This document shows, one piece after another, positions 1 through 6,701 of a stretch of DNA of 7,964 nt. The stretch spans positions 1-7,964 of the forward strand of contig JAOZTV010000141.1 in the NCBI GenBank assembly GCA_029939015.1, given 5' to 3'. The notes beneath the pieces are model-generated. The model was given only the letters and a program-made list of their open reading frames with translations, did not search any database and was not told the origin of the DNA. The position numbers and the translations under genes were made by a program. The DNA is from Candidatus Aminicenantota bacterium. GTDB taxonomy: Bacteria; Acidobacteriota; Aminicenantia; UBA2199. Each line of letters begins with the position of its first letter. Within the stretch, counting starts at the first letter, position 1.

Positions 1-1
1 A

Positions 2-370
2 AGAGATACAATTATATTTTTTACTATTTTTTACTGGTTACTTTTTTATATTCTTATTATTAGAAATAAATTGATAGTAGAGGAAATTACAATTGGCAAA
101 ATGGTGGTTTTTGTGTTTATTTATATGATTATTATTTTAAGTTCCAGATATTTAATACCTGTGTTTGAGTTGATACTTAAATTAACCGGTAAGATAGGTA
201 ATGTGATTTTTGGATTAATAACAAGTCTGGTTTATTATTTGATATTAACTCCTATTGCACTATATAAAAAAATAACAAAGCAGGAATTATTGAAGGTTAG
301 GATTGATAAAAACAAAAAATCATATTATGAAGACTGGGAAGAGTCGATCAGTATTGAGAAACAATACTGA
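2..370 (+). CDS. SxtJ-family membrane protein, 3' part (5' end outside the window)
   Basis: The reading frame is open from base 2 to the TGA at 368-370, giving 122 visible residues. A TTG at 71 could be taken as a start, but the frame upstream already encodes a hydrophobic helix, so the gene most likely begins before the window. Three hydrophobic segments are visible: one in the first 20 or so residues, one around VVFVFIYMIIIL, and one around VIFGLITSLVYYLIL. The last runs into a TPIALYKK stretch, and a conserved SYYEDWEE tail follows. This matches the C-terminal layout of SxtJ-family proteins as I know it: two or three membrane helices, a TPI/L motif, then a basic cytoplasmic tail ending near SYW. 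The role of SxtJ is not established. Its genes commonly sit after a carbamoyltransferase gene and before a DUF5989 gene, and the latter is found here at 494. The family call is by pattern only. Confidence 0.75.
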   Translation, partial: RDTIIFFTIFYWLLFYILIIRNKLIVEEITIGKMVVFVFIYMIIILSSRYLIPVFELILKLTGKIGNVIFGLITSLVYYLILTPIALYKKITKQELLKVRIDKNKKSYYEDWEESISIEKQY

Positions 371-373
371 TTT

Positions 374-458
374 AATTATGAGCCGGAATGAAGTGGAGAC
401 CTACGAAGTTAGTTATAAATTATGAGCCGGAACAAAGTGGAGATATACGTAGTTAATG
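374..458. repeat. Two imperfect tandem copies of a roughly 41-bp unit, 44-bp period
   Basis: Copy 1 spans 374-414 and copy 2 spans 418-458. They share AATTATGAGCCGGAA, then AAGTGGAGA, TACG and AGTTA, separated by 1-2 base differences at the same places. The unit fills almost the entire gap between the SxtJ-like gene and the DUF5989 gene. Each copy carries an ATG followed by a short open frame beginning MSRN: 378-425 (15 codons plus stop) and 422-463 (13 codons plus stop), overlapping as ATGA. These are probably incidental. The unit looks like a short interspersed repeat that has been duplicated. No function can be assigned. Confidence 0.7.
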
Positions 459-493
459 ATTAAAGTATAAAAAATGATAAATGGGGGTAGTGG

Positions 494-649
494 ATGAGAT
501 TTTCAATTTTAAAAGAATTATTTGAGTTTTTAATAAGCAGGAAGAAATATTGGATAATACCGATAATTAGTATATTGCTTATTATTGGAGTTTTGATAGT
601 AATAACAGAGGGAACTGCAATTGCACCTTTTATATATACTTTATTTTAG
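494..649 (+). CDS. DUF5989-type membrane microprotein, 51 aa
   Basis: The ATG at 494 is preceded by a G-rich ribosome site (GGGGGT, 483-488) and by an in-frame TAG at 488, so no other start is possible. The frame ends at TAG 647-649. The product has a short amphipathic start (SILKELFEFLISRKKYW, residues 4-20), one membrane helix (about 21-38, IIPIISILLIIGVLIVI) and the ending TEGTAIAPFIYTLF. This is the characteristic pattern of DUF5989 proteins: F-L-K-E-L-[WF]-x-F-[LM] at the N-terminus, a basic [RK]K-[KF]-[WY]W-L-x-P turn, one helix, then [TS]-[QE]-G-[ST]-A-x-A-P-F-I-Y-T-[LI]-F. In other genomes such genes occur between SxtJ-like genes and SGNH-hydrolase genes downstream of a carbamoyltransferase. 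The order here agrees. Biochemical function is unknown; a small membrane partner of the SxtJ protein is a reasonable inference. Confidence 0.88.
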   Translation: MRFSILKELFEFLISRKKYWIIPIISILLIIGVLIVITEGTAIAPFIYTLF

Positions 650-654
650 TATTG

Positions 655-790
655 CTATGTATAAGGTCGCTTCCGGTGATATCTCTTTCGCTAACGCAAA
701 AAATTGTGCTCAATTTTTTACTCCATGTCCTCAGTCGCCTGGGCATTCCAGGCTCCCTGCGGGGCACGCTACAGAGGTAGTCACCTCACG
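655..790. other. GC-rich, hairpin-rich non-coding island
   Basis: Bases 721-790 are 64% G+C by hand count (45 of 70), against very AT-rich surroundings. Several perfect inverted repeats lie close together. They are a 9-bp stem at 698-706/711-719 with a 4-nt loop, GCCTGG/CCAGGC at 737-742/748-753, CCC/GGG at 755-757/761-763, and GAGGT/ACCTC at 774-778/783-787. An outer stem CCTCaGT (729-735) with ACaGAGG (771-777) would enclose the middle hairpins, and it competes with the 774-787 hairpin for the same GAGG. An open frame crosses the island (621-836), but its product resembles no protein and its composition is unlike the neighbouring genes. An interspersed repeat, a mobile-element remnant or a structured RNA are all possible. 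I cannot choose between them. Confidence 0.5.
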
Positions 791-847
791 CTTAAATTGG
801 TCTATATTTATGCAATTGAATACTAAAAGGAGCTAAAAAATTAAATA

Positions 848-2998
848 ATGAAAAAAACTCAAAATTCAAAACTCAAAACTCAAAACTCAAAAAAGTGGTT
901 TTTTGTTTTAATTAGTGTTTTTGTTATTCCTATTCTATTTATATTATTAATTGAATTTGGATTAAGGATAACTGGTTATGGTTATCAGACAACTGCTACT
1001 GTAAAACATAAATGGAAGTCTAAAACTGCGTATTGTAATAATAATAAATTTTCGTGGAGGTTTTTTCCTAAGGAAATTGCACGGGAGCCTGATCCTTATA
1101 TATTTTATCCAGAGAAGGCACCAGATACTTATCGTATTTTTATATTTGGTGGTTCGGCAGCTCAGGGAGTGCCTGCTCCTGAGTATAATTTTGGACGCAT
1201 ACTAAAGATTATGTTAGACAAAGCCTATCCCGGTGTAAATTTTGAAATAATTAATACTGCTATGACTGCTATTAACTCTCATGTGGTTTTGGAAATTGTA
1301 AAAGACATGTCGCAGTTTGAGAGTGATATGTTTATTGTCTATATGGGTAATAATGAGGTAGTTGGACCTTATGGAGCAGGTACAATATTTTCATCTTTTT
1401 CTCCCAATTTGTCCTTATTAAGAGCAGGTAGTGCATTGAAGACAACTAAGATTGGTCAATTATTTACAGGTTTATTAAAGTCCTTAAATAAAAAGAAGAA
1501 CTCTATAAAACCCTGGAGGGGCCTTGAAATGTTTTTAGATAAGCAGGTTAGAGCAGATGATCTTAATTTACAATTAGTTTATAAACATTTTCAGAAGAAC
1601 CTTGAGGACATAGTTGACATTGCTTATGAAAAAAACATAAAAGTGGTGTTAAGCACTGTAAGCAGTAATTTAAAAGACAGCCCGCCTTTTGCTTCACAGC
1701 TTAGGAGAGATATTAATGCTGAAGATTTATCTATTTGGAAAAAATACTATCAGAAAGCGATATATTTAATTGAAGAGGCACAATATGACTCTGCAATAAA
1801 ACTTCTCAAGATTGCAAATAATATTGACAATACTTATGCTGAACTTCATTTCAGGCTTGGGAATTGTTATTGGAAAGTAAAAAAATATAAATTAGCAAGA
1901 CAGTCTTATATTAAGGCAAGAGAATTAGATACACTTCGTTTTAGGGCTGATAGTAGTATTAATAAAATAATTAAGGATATTGCAAAGGAAAGAGCAGGGC
2001 AAAACCTTATATTTACTGACAGTGTAAAAGAATTTGCTAAAATCAGTCAGTTTCAAATACCGAGTGAGGAATATTTTTTTGAGCATGTACACTTTAATTT
2101 TAATGGTAATTATCAACTTGCAAGGATGATGTTTGAAAATGTCAAGAATAATCTACCAAAATGGATTAAAGAAAAAGAAAATAAAAATGATTTATTAACT
2201 AAAGAAGAATGTAAAAATGCATTGGCATATACTAAATGGGATCATTTTGATATAAAAAACAATGTCCTTTATAATTATTTGAAAAAACCTCCTTATAATA
2301 ATCAATTGGGGCAAGAAATAAGAGGAAAAAAACTAAAAAATGAATTAAATACCTTAAGAGCAGGTATCTCTTCAGAAGCGATAGAAATATCTTCCAATAT
2401 TTATAAGAAATCTATAAATAATATGCCTGATGACTGGTGGCTTCATTATAAATATGCTGAATTTCTTTCTGCCGGTTTAAAAGATTATAAAAGGGCCGGA
2501 GAGCATTATCATAAAATAATTAATTCATTACCTCATGCCTGTCATGGTTATGCAGGACTGGGTTATATGTTGCTTAAACAAGACCAATATAAAGAAGCTA
2601 TTAAAATGTGTAATAAGGCATTGGAGATAGACCATTTAAGGGTTGATATACGCAATATTCTTGGAGTGGTTTATTATAGAGCAGAACAATACAAAAAAGC
2701 AGAAGAAAAATATATTGAATGTAATAAAATGCGTCCTTATTTTATACCTGCATACTTAAACTATGCCATATTACTGGAAAAAAAAGATCGTATAGAGAAA
2801 GGCATTTTGATATGCAGGAAAGGAATAAAACACAAACCTGAATCATGGAAATTACACAACCAATTAGGTATCTTCTATAAATTGCAGAAAAATACTAACT
2901 TTGCAATCAATGAATTTAAGACTGCTTTACAAATAAATCCAAATTCAAAAGAGACAAGAGAAATTTTAAATAAATTATTAAAGGAGAAAATAAGATGA
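848..2998 (+). CDS. Membrane-anchored SGNH/GDSL hydrolase-like protein with TPR repeats
   Basis: This 716-residue protein has one N-terminal membrane anchor (about residues 17-36), so the rest should lie outside the cytoplasm. The SGNH fold is recognised from FIFGGSAAQG (nucleophile Ser103), IINTAMTAINS (Asn136), MGNNE (Gly167, Asn168) and EHVHFNFNGNYQLA (His415, with Glu412 where Asp is usual). Two TPR-like units (about 298-365), followed by a RELDTLRFRAD segment (358-367), lie between the Asn block and the His block. About five further TPRs fill 529-698. SGNH enzymes are esterases or acyltransferases, often acting on glycans or lipids; the substrate here is unknown. The start has a good AGGAG (828-832) but a long 15-nt spacer. 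No closer start exists, and an in-frame TAA at 842 excludes upstream ones. Codons 4-15 come from a heptanucleotide tandem repeat. The gene overlaps the next by ATGA and is surely cotranscribed with it. Confidence 0.85.
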   Translation: MKKTQNSKLKTQNSKKWFFVLISVFVIPILFILLIEFGLRITGYGYQTTATVKHKWKSKTAYCNNNKFSWRFFPKEIAREPDPYIFYPEKAPDTYRIFIFGGSAAQGVPAPEYNFGRILKIMLDKAYPGVNFEIINTAMTAINSHVVLEIVKDMSQFESDMFIVYMGNNEVVGPYGAGTIFSSFSPNLSLLRAGSALKTTKIGQLFTGLLKSLNKKKNSIKPWRGLEMFLDKQVRADDLNLQLVYKHFQKNLEDIVDIAYEKNIKVVLSTVSSNLKDSPPFASQLRRDINAEDLSIWKKYYQKAIYLIEEAQYDSAIKLLKIANNIDNTYAELHFRLGNCYWKVKKYKLARQSYIKARELDTLRFRADSSINKIIKDIAKERAGQNLIFTDSVKEFAKISQFQIPSEEYFFEHVHFNFNGNYQLARMMFENVKNNLPKWIKEKENKNDLLTKEECKNALAYTKWDHFDIKNNVLYNYLKKPPYNNQLGQEIRGKKLKNELNTLRAGISSEAIEISSNIYKKSINNMPDDWWLHYKYAEFLSAGLKDYKRAGEHYHKIINSLPHACHGYAGLGYMLLKQDQYKEAIKMCNKALEIDHLRVDIRNILGVVYYRAEQYKKAEEKYIECNKMRPYFIPAYLNYAILLEKKDRIEKGILICRKGIKHKPESWKLHNQLGIFYKLQKNTNFAINEFKTALQINPNSKETREILNKLLKEKIR
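858..892 (+). repeat. Heptanucleotide tandem repeat (CTCAAAA)x5 in the 5' coding region
   Basis: Five consecutive 7-bp units are present at 858-864, 865-871 (variant TTCAAAA), 872-878, 879-885 and 886-892. They encode the polar N-terminal residues TQNSKLKTQNSK of the SGNH/TPR protein, just before its membrane anchor. Because 7 is not a multiple of 3, gain or loss of one unit would shift the frame directly after the start codon. Confidence 0.9.
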
Positions 2999-3960
2999 TA
3001 AAAACAAAAATTACGGTTTGCATAATGATGTTTCTTATAATTTTTACAGGAAATATAATAGCACAGGAAGGAAATGGAAATGGAAGACTGAAGGGGTTTG
3101 TCCTTGACACAGATAAAAAACCTGTTAAAGGAGCTAAAGTAACTTTGGAATATCTCAAATACAGTAAAAAAATTGAAACTATTACAGATAAAAAAGGGAA
3201 ATTTTCTTTTCTTGGACTTGGAGTAGGAGACATTAGAATATCAGCTGAAAAAGAAGGCTTTGTTATTGGTGGTAATCAGACAAGGGTGAGCGGAGCTCAA
3301 AGAAATCCGACACAATATATTAAGTTAAAAAAATTATCAGAGCTTAAAGCAAAAGACGATCCGAACGCAAAAGTAAAAGATGGATTTTCAAAGGCAGTAA
3401 ACTTATATGATAATAGAAAATTTGAAGAAGCTTTAAAGTTGTTTCAATCATTTCAAAAAAGCAAACCTGACATGTATAAGGTTGGTTTAAATATAGGTAA
3501 TTGCTATCTTGAATTAAAAAAATATAATGAGGCAATTAATGAGTTTAATAAGGTTCTTGATAAAATCAAAACAGAAAATTCTGAACTAAAAGGTAGTAAG
3601 ACGGCTTCTCAAATTTTTGCATCTATAGGCGATATATATATGAGACAGGATAATCTGAAAAAAGCAGAAAAATATTTTAAAAAATCAATTGAAATTGACC
3701 AGAGTGACCATGCACTTGCATATAATATTGCCGAAATACTTTTTTTAGCAAATAAAACTGATGATGCAATAAAGTATTATAATATTGCAATAAAAATAAA
3801 ACCTGACTGGCTAAAATCATATAAGCAAATTGGGTATGCTTATCTCAATAAAGGAAATACAAAAAAAGCTATAGAAATGTTTAAAATATTTCTGAAACTT
3901 GATGCAAAATCATCAGATGCACAAATTATAAGAGATGTAATAAAAAGCTTAGGCGAATAA
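2995..3960 (+). CDS. Exported carboxypeptidase-regulatory-like domain / TPR protein
   Basis: The ATG overlaps the previous stop (ATGA) and follows AAGGAG at 2981-2986 with 8-nt spacing, so the start is secure. Residues 1-23 form a classical signal peptide (basic MIKTK, hydrophobic core, IIA before QEG), predicting release into the periplasm after Ala23. Residues 31-111 form a carboxypeptidase-regulatory-like beta-sandwich. The features are GRLKGFVLDTDKKPVKGAKVTL, then a DKKGKFSFLGLGVGDIRI strand pair, then an AEKEGF turn. Such domains serve as accessory or binding modules and are common in outer-membrane and surface proteins. Residues about 126-305 contain about five TPRs, for example GNCYLELKKYNEAINEFNKVL and GDIYMRQDNLKKAEKYFKKSI (no enzyme residues seen). 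It is best read as a periplasmic scaffold or adaptor working with the two enzymatic TPR proteins encoded on either side. The precise partner is unknown. Confidence 0.85.
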   Translation: MIKTKITVCIMMFLIIFTGNIIAQEGNGNGRLKGFVLDTDKKPVKGAKVTLEYLKYSKKIETITDKKGKFSFLGLGVGDIRISAEKEGFVIGGNQTRVSGAQRNPTQYIKLKKLSELKAKDDPNAKVKDGFSKAVNLYDNRKFEEALKLFQSFQKSKPDMYKVGLNIGNCYLELKKYNEAINEFNKVLDKIKTENSELKGSKTASQIFASIGDIYMRQDNLKKAEKYFKKSIEIDQSDHALAYNIAEILFLANKTDDAIKYYNIAIKIKPDWLKSYKQIGYAYLNKGNTKKAIEMFKIFLKLDAKSSDAQIIRDVIKSLGE

Positions 3961-3964
3961 TAAT

Positions 3965-6310
3965 ATGCAACAAAAGTTGAAATATACAATTATAAGTCTG
4001 CTAATAATTTTATTATTTTTTATTAGTAACTGTAAAAATAAAACAAAAATAAATTTGGATAAGGATATTCCATATAATTTATTATTTATAACAATAGACA
4101 CTTTGAGAGCAGACCATCTTGGTTGTTATGGATATGACAAAGCACAAACACCAAATATTGACAGACTTGCAAATAATGGAATAAAATTTGAAAATTGCTA
4201 TGCCTCTGTACCCTTAACCCTACCATCACATTCTACAATTTTTACAGGAAAAGAACCGTTTGAGCATCAAATACGAAGTAATATAAATTATTTTCTCAAT
4301 GAAGAAGAAACAACTCTTGCTGAATTAATGAAAGCCGAAGGCTTTTTAACTTATGCTATTATTTCTTCATTTGTACTCCATTCAAAATTTGGTCTGAATC
4401 AGGGGTTTGATATTTATGATGATTCTCTCGATATTGGGAAAATAGCTGGAATACGGGATGTACAGATAACAGCAGATAAGGTTTATAATAAATTTTCAAA
4501 ATGGTTTGAGGTCAACTATAATAAAAAGTTTTTTTCATGGCTTCATTTTTATGATCCACATGCTAATTATAACCCACCTGAAAAATATCTTCAGAAATTT
4601 AAAGCCAATCCTTATGATGGTGAAATATCATACGTTGATTTTTATATTGGTAAAATTGTTGAAGATTTAAAGAAAAAGAATATTTTAAAAAACACTATTA
4701 TAATTATTACCAGTGATCATGGTGAGTCTCTAGGTGAACATAATGAATTAACCCATGGCGTGTTTTGTTATAATTCAACATTAAAAGTACCATTAATATT
4801 TTATAACCCATCAGCTTTTAAAAAAGACCGGGTTGTTTCAAACAGAGTGAAATTAAAAGATATTATGCCAACTATGATTGAACTATTTGATTTAGAAACA
4901 TCTGTAAAAAATTCAGGTTCCAGTTTTGCTGAACAACTTTTCAGTAATATCTCAAGAAAAAGCAGGAAAACATATTTTGAAAGTGTTTATGCTCAGGAAG
5001 AAATGAACTGGGCACCATTAACAGGTATAATTGATGGGGATTATAAATACATATCGCTTCCAAAACCAGAGCTTTATAACTTAAAAAAGGATCCAAATGA
5101 ACTCGTAAATCTTTATAATAAAGAAAGAAAAAAGGCAAAACAATTAGATAAAAAACTAAAGCATTATATGTTATCAAATTCAAGTGAGGGTCAATCTGCA
5201 AGAAAAAAATTATCAGAAAATGACCTAAAAAAACTTGAAAGTCTTGGTTATATTTCTAGTAATTCACAAAAATCTAAAAAGAAAATTGATCCAAAAACAG
5301 GTATTATCCTATTAAATAAAATATATGCAGCACAAACTGCAACAGCACAAAATAATTTAGCAGAATCCAAAATACTTTTAGATGAATTATCCATTGATGA
5401 AAATGCCTTACACAGTACTCTCTACTATGAAGCATTGATTAAATATCAAAGAAAAAAAAAGGACATTAAAAGTATTGAAAATACTTTGATTGAAGCAATT
5501 AAAATATTCCCTAAAATTCAGCGATTCAGAAAAAATTTGGCTTTAATATATTTTCAAACTGGAGAGTTGGAAAAGTCTATAAAAATCTGTAAAAATATTA
5601 TTAAAGAAAATCCAAAATTTTCTTCTGCATTAATTCTATTAAGTAATAATTATAAAAAAAAAGGTGATATTGATAAAGCTGTTACATATCTTGAAAAAGC
5701 TAGGAAAATTGAACCAACAAATCTATTACTGCAAACAGATTATAGTTTTTTACTATTACAAAATAAAAAATATGATCAGGTAATAACAGAGTGTCTTGAT
5801 AATTTAAGTAAGGGAAATAAGACTGCTGACATTTACAATCATCTTGGTATGGCATATTTCAAAAAGAAAAATATTCCTGATGCACAGGATGCATATCTTA
5901 AAGCACTTTCTCTAAAAGAGAAGAATCCTCTAACTTTAAGTAATCTTGGCACTCTAAATTTAATGGTATTCAGGCTTAAAAAAGACAAAGAATTTCTAAG
6001 TAAAGCAGTAGGATTTTACTCAAAGGCTATTGACATAAATCCTGAATTAATTACAGCATTAAATGGATTAGCAGTATCTTTCAGTTATTCTGGAAATCAA
6101 AAAAAAGCAATTCTTTATTGGGAAAAATCACTTAAAATAAATCCTGCATTTACAAACCTATACTTTAACCTTGGTATAACCTATTTGAAAATAGGGGAAA
6201 ATAAAAAAGCTTTAAAACATTTGATGAATTGCAAAGAAAACTATTCATCTAAATTAAGTCAGGGTGAGCTTAAGCAACTTGATAATTTGATTAATGAGGC
6301 TAAAAACTGA
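3965..6310 (+). CDS. Sulfatase-fold (alkaline phosphatase superfamily) protein with C-terminal TPRs
   Basis: This is a 781-residue protein. Residues 1-22 are an export signal or anchor ending in ISNC (Cys23), a loose lipobox with Asn at -1, so it may be a lipoprotein. Residues about 37-385 carry the sulfatase fold. Landmarks are LLFITIDTLRADHLGCYGY (Asp45 metal ligand), TPNIDRLANNGIKFENCYA, PLTLPSHSTIFTG (83-95), YDPHANY (His199), ITSDHGESLGEHNELTHG (Asp251, His252, His264) and the family ending ELYNLKKDPNELVNLY. The usual C/S-x-P-S-R motif reads T85-L-P-S-H89. The position that becomes formylglycine is therefore Thr, and the classical sulfatase mechanism is unlikely. A phosphodiesterase or phosphotransferase reaction is more plausible. 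About seven or eight TPRs occupy 480-761. The gene begins 4 nt after the previous stop with only a weak AGGCGA site, consistent with translational coupling in one operon. Confidence 0.87.
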   Translation: MQQKLKYTIISLLIILLFFISNCKNKTKINLDKDIPYNLLFITIDTLRADHLGCYGYDKAQTPNIDRLANNGIKFENCYASVPLTLPSHSTIFTGKEPFEHQIRSNINYFLNEEETTLAELMKAEGFLTYAIISSFVLHSKFGLNQGFDIYDDSLDIGKIAGIRDVQITADKVYNKFSKWFEVNYNKKFFSWLHFYDPHANYNPPEKYLQKFKANPYDGEISYVDFYIGKIVEDLKKKNILKNTIIIITSDHGESLGEHNELTHGVFCYNSTLKVPLIFYNPSAFKKDRVVSNRVKLKDIMPTMIELFDLETSVKNSGSSFAEQLFSNISRKSRKTYFESVYAQEEMNWAPLTGIIDGDYKYISLPKPELYNLKKDPNELVNLYNKERKKAKQLDKKLKHYMLSNSSEGQSARKKLSENDLKKLESLGYISSNSQKSKKKIDPKTGIILLNKIYAAQTATAQNNLAESKILLDELSIDENALHSTLYYEALIKYQRKKKDIKSIENTLIEAIKIFPKIQRFRKNLALIYFQTGELEKSIKICKNIIKENPKFSSALILLSNNYKKKGDIDKAVTYLEKARKIEPTNLLLQTDYSFLLLQNKKYDQVITECLDNLSKGNKTADIYNHLGMAYFKKKNIPDAQDAYLKALSLKEKNPLTLSNLGTLNLMVFRLKKDKEFLSKAVGFYSKAIDINPELITALNGLAVSFSYSGNQKKAILYWEKSLKINPAFTNLYFNLGITYLKIGENKKALKHLMNCKENYSSKLSQGELKQLDNLINEAKN

Positions 6311-6392
6311 ATAAAAAAAAAGGGCTCTCCGCCAGAAACTATGGGTAATGTTATTTAACCTCCATGATCTTAGCCTTCTTCTGATTCAAAGA

Positions 6393-6701
6393 TTACACTG
6401 GTTTTTTATAGAAAATTTTACCTAATCGTTTTATATGTTCGAGTAGTTTTTCATTATCTATATATTTAAACAGTGATATATCTATAGAATAAGGTAAAAA
6501 AAGATCATCAAGGTCATTCTCGATTTTATTCAGAGTAGTTAAATCTAAATCTTCTCCATAAGATACCAAATCAATATCTGAACCTGTTTTGAAATTTCCT
6601 TTTGCTCTTGATCCATATATTATAACTTTGTCAACCTGGGAATATTTTTGTAAAACATTATTAATCTTATCTATAGTAACTTTGTTTAATCCAAAATTCA
6701 T
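6393..6701 (-). CDS. MNT-type minimal nucleotidyltransferase antitoxin (HI0073/MntA-like)
   Basis: The 102-residue product has the nucleotidyltransferase core GSRAKG (30-35) followed by SDIDL (41-45), which is the G-S-x10-D-x-D arrangement with Asp42 and Asp44. A likely third carboxylate is Asp74 in SIDISLF. Length and layout fit the stand-alone MNT family. In characterised HEPN/MNT pairs the MntA protein neutralises the HEPN toxin by adding AMP to a Tyr close to its RNase site; an equivalent role is inferred here. The ATG overlaps the TGA of the upstream HEPN gene by 4 bases and has no clear ribosome site of its own, so its translation is probably coupled to that gene. All catalytic residues that can be judged by eye are present, so it looks intact. 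Confidence 0.88.
   Translation of the reverse strand: MNFGLNKVTIDKINNVLQKYSQVDKVIIYGSRAKGNFKTGSDIDLVSYGEDLDLTTLNKIENDLDDLFLPYSIDISLFKYIDNEKLLEHIKRLGKIFYKKPV

Noticed and set aside
71..370. TTG at 71 as the start of the first gene
   Set aside because: The same frame is open to the left edge and encodes a hydrophobic helix that fits the family, so the gene is partial and does not start at 71.
797..826. Possible promoter upstream of the SGNH gene (TTGGTC with TACTAA)
   Set aside because: The -10 match is poor (3 of 6) and such hexamers are expected by chance in DNA this AT-rich. Transcription from upstream is as likely.
621..836. Open frame of 71 codons on the plus strand
   Set aside because: It overlaps the end of the well-supported DUF5989 gene in another frame, crosses the GC-rich hairpin island, has no ribosome site and encodes no recognisable domain. 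It is read as chance.
1925..2116. Minus-strand open frame inside the SGNH/TPR gene; likewise those at 2916-3233, 3344-3535, 4941-5201 and the plus-strand frame at 6901-7086
   Set aside because: All lie opposite strong coding sequence with clear domain signatures, and their products show no motif. They are shadows caused by high A+T.
6312..6333. Possible minus-strand terminator after the MNT gene (T9 next to GGC-GGAGA-GCC)
   Set aside because: The T-run is good, but the stem has only three base pairs and cannot be extended, and it lies some 60 bases past the stop. The rest of the 6311-6392 convergent gap shows nothing definite, and no plus-strand terminator for the TPR operon was found.
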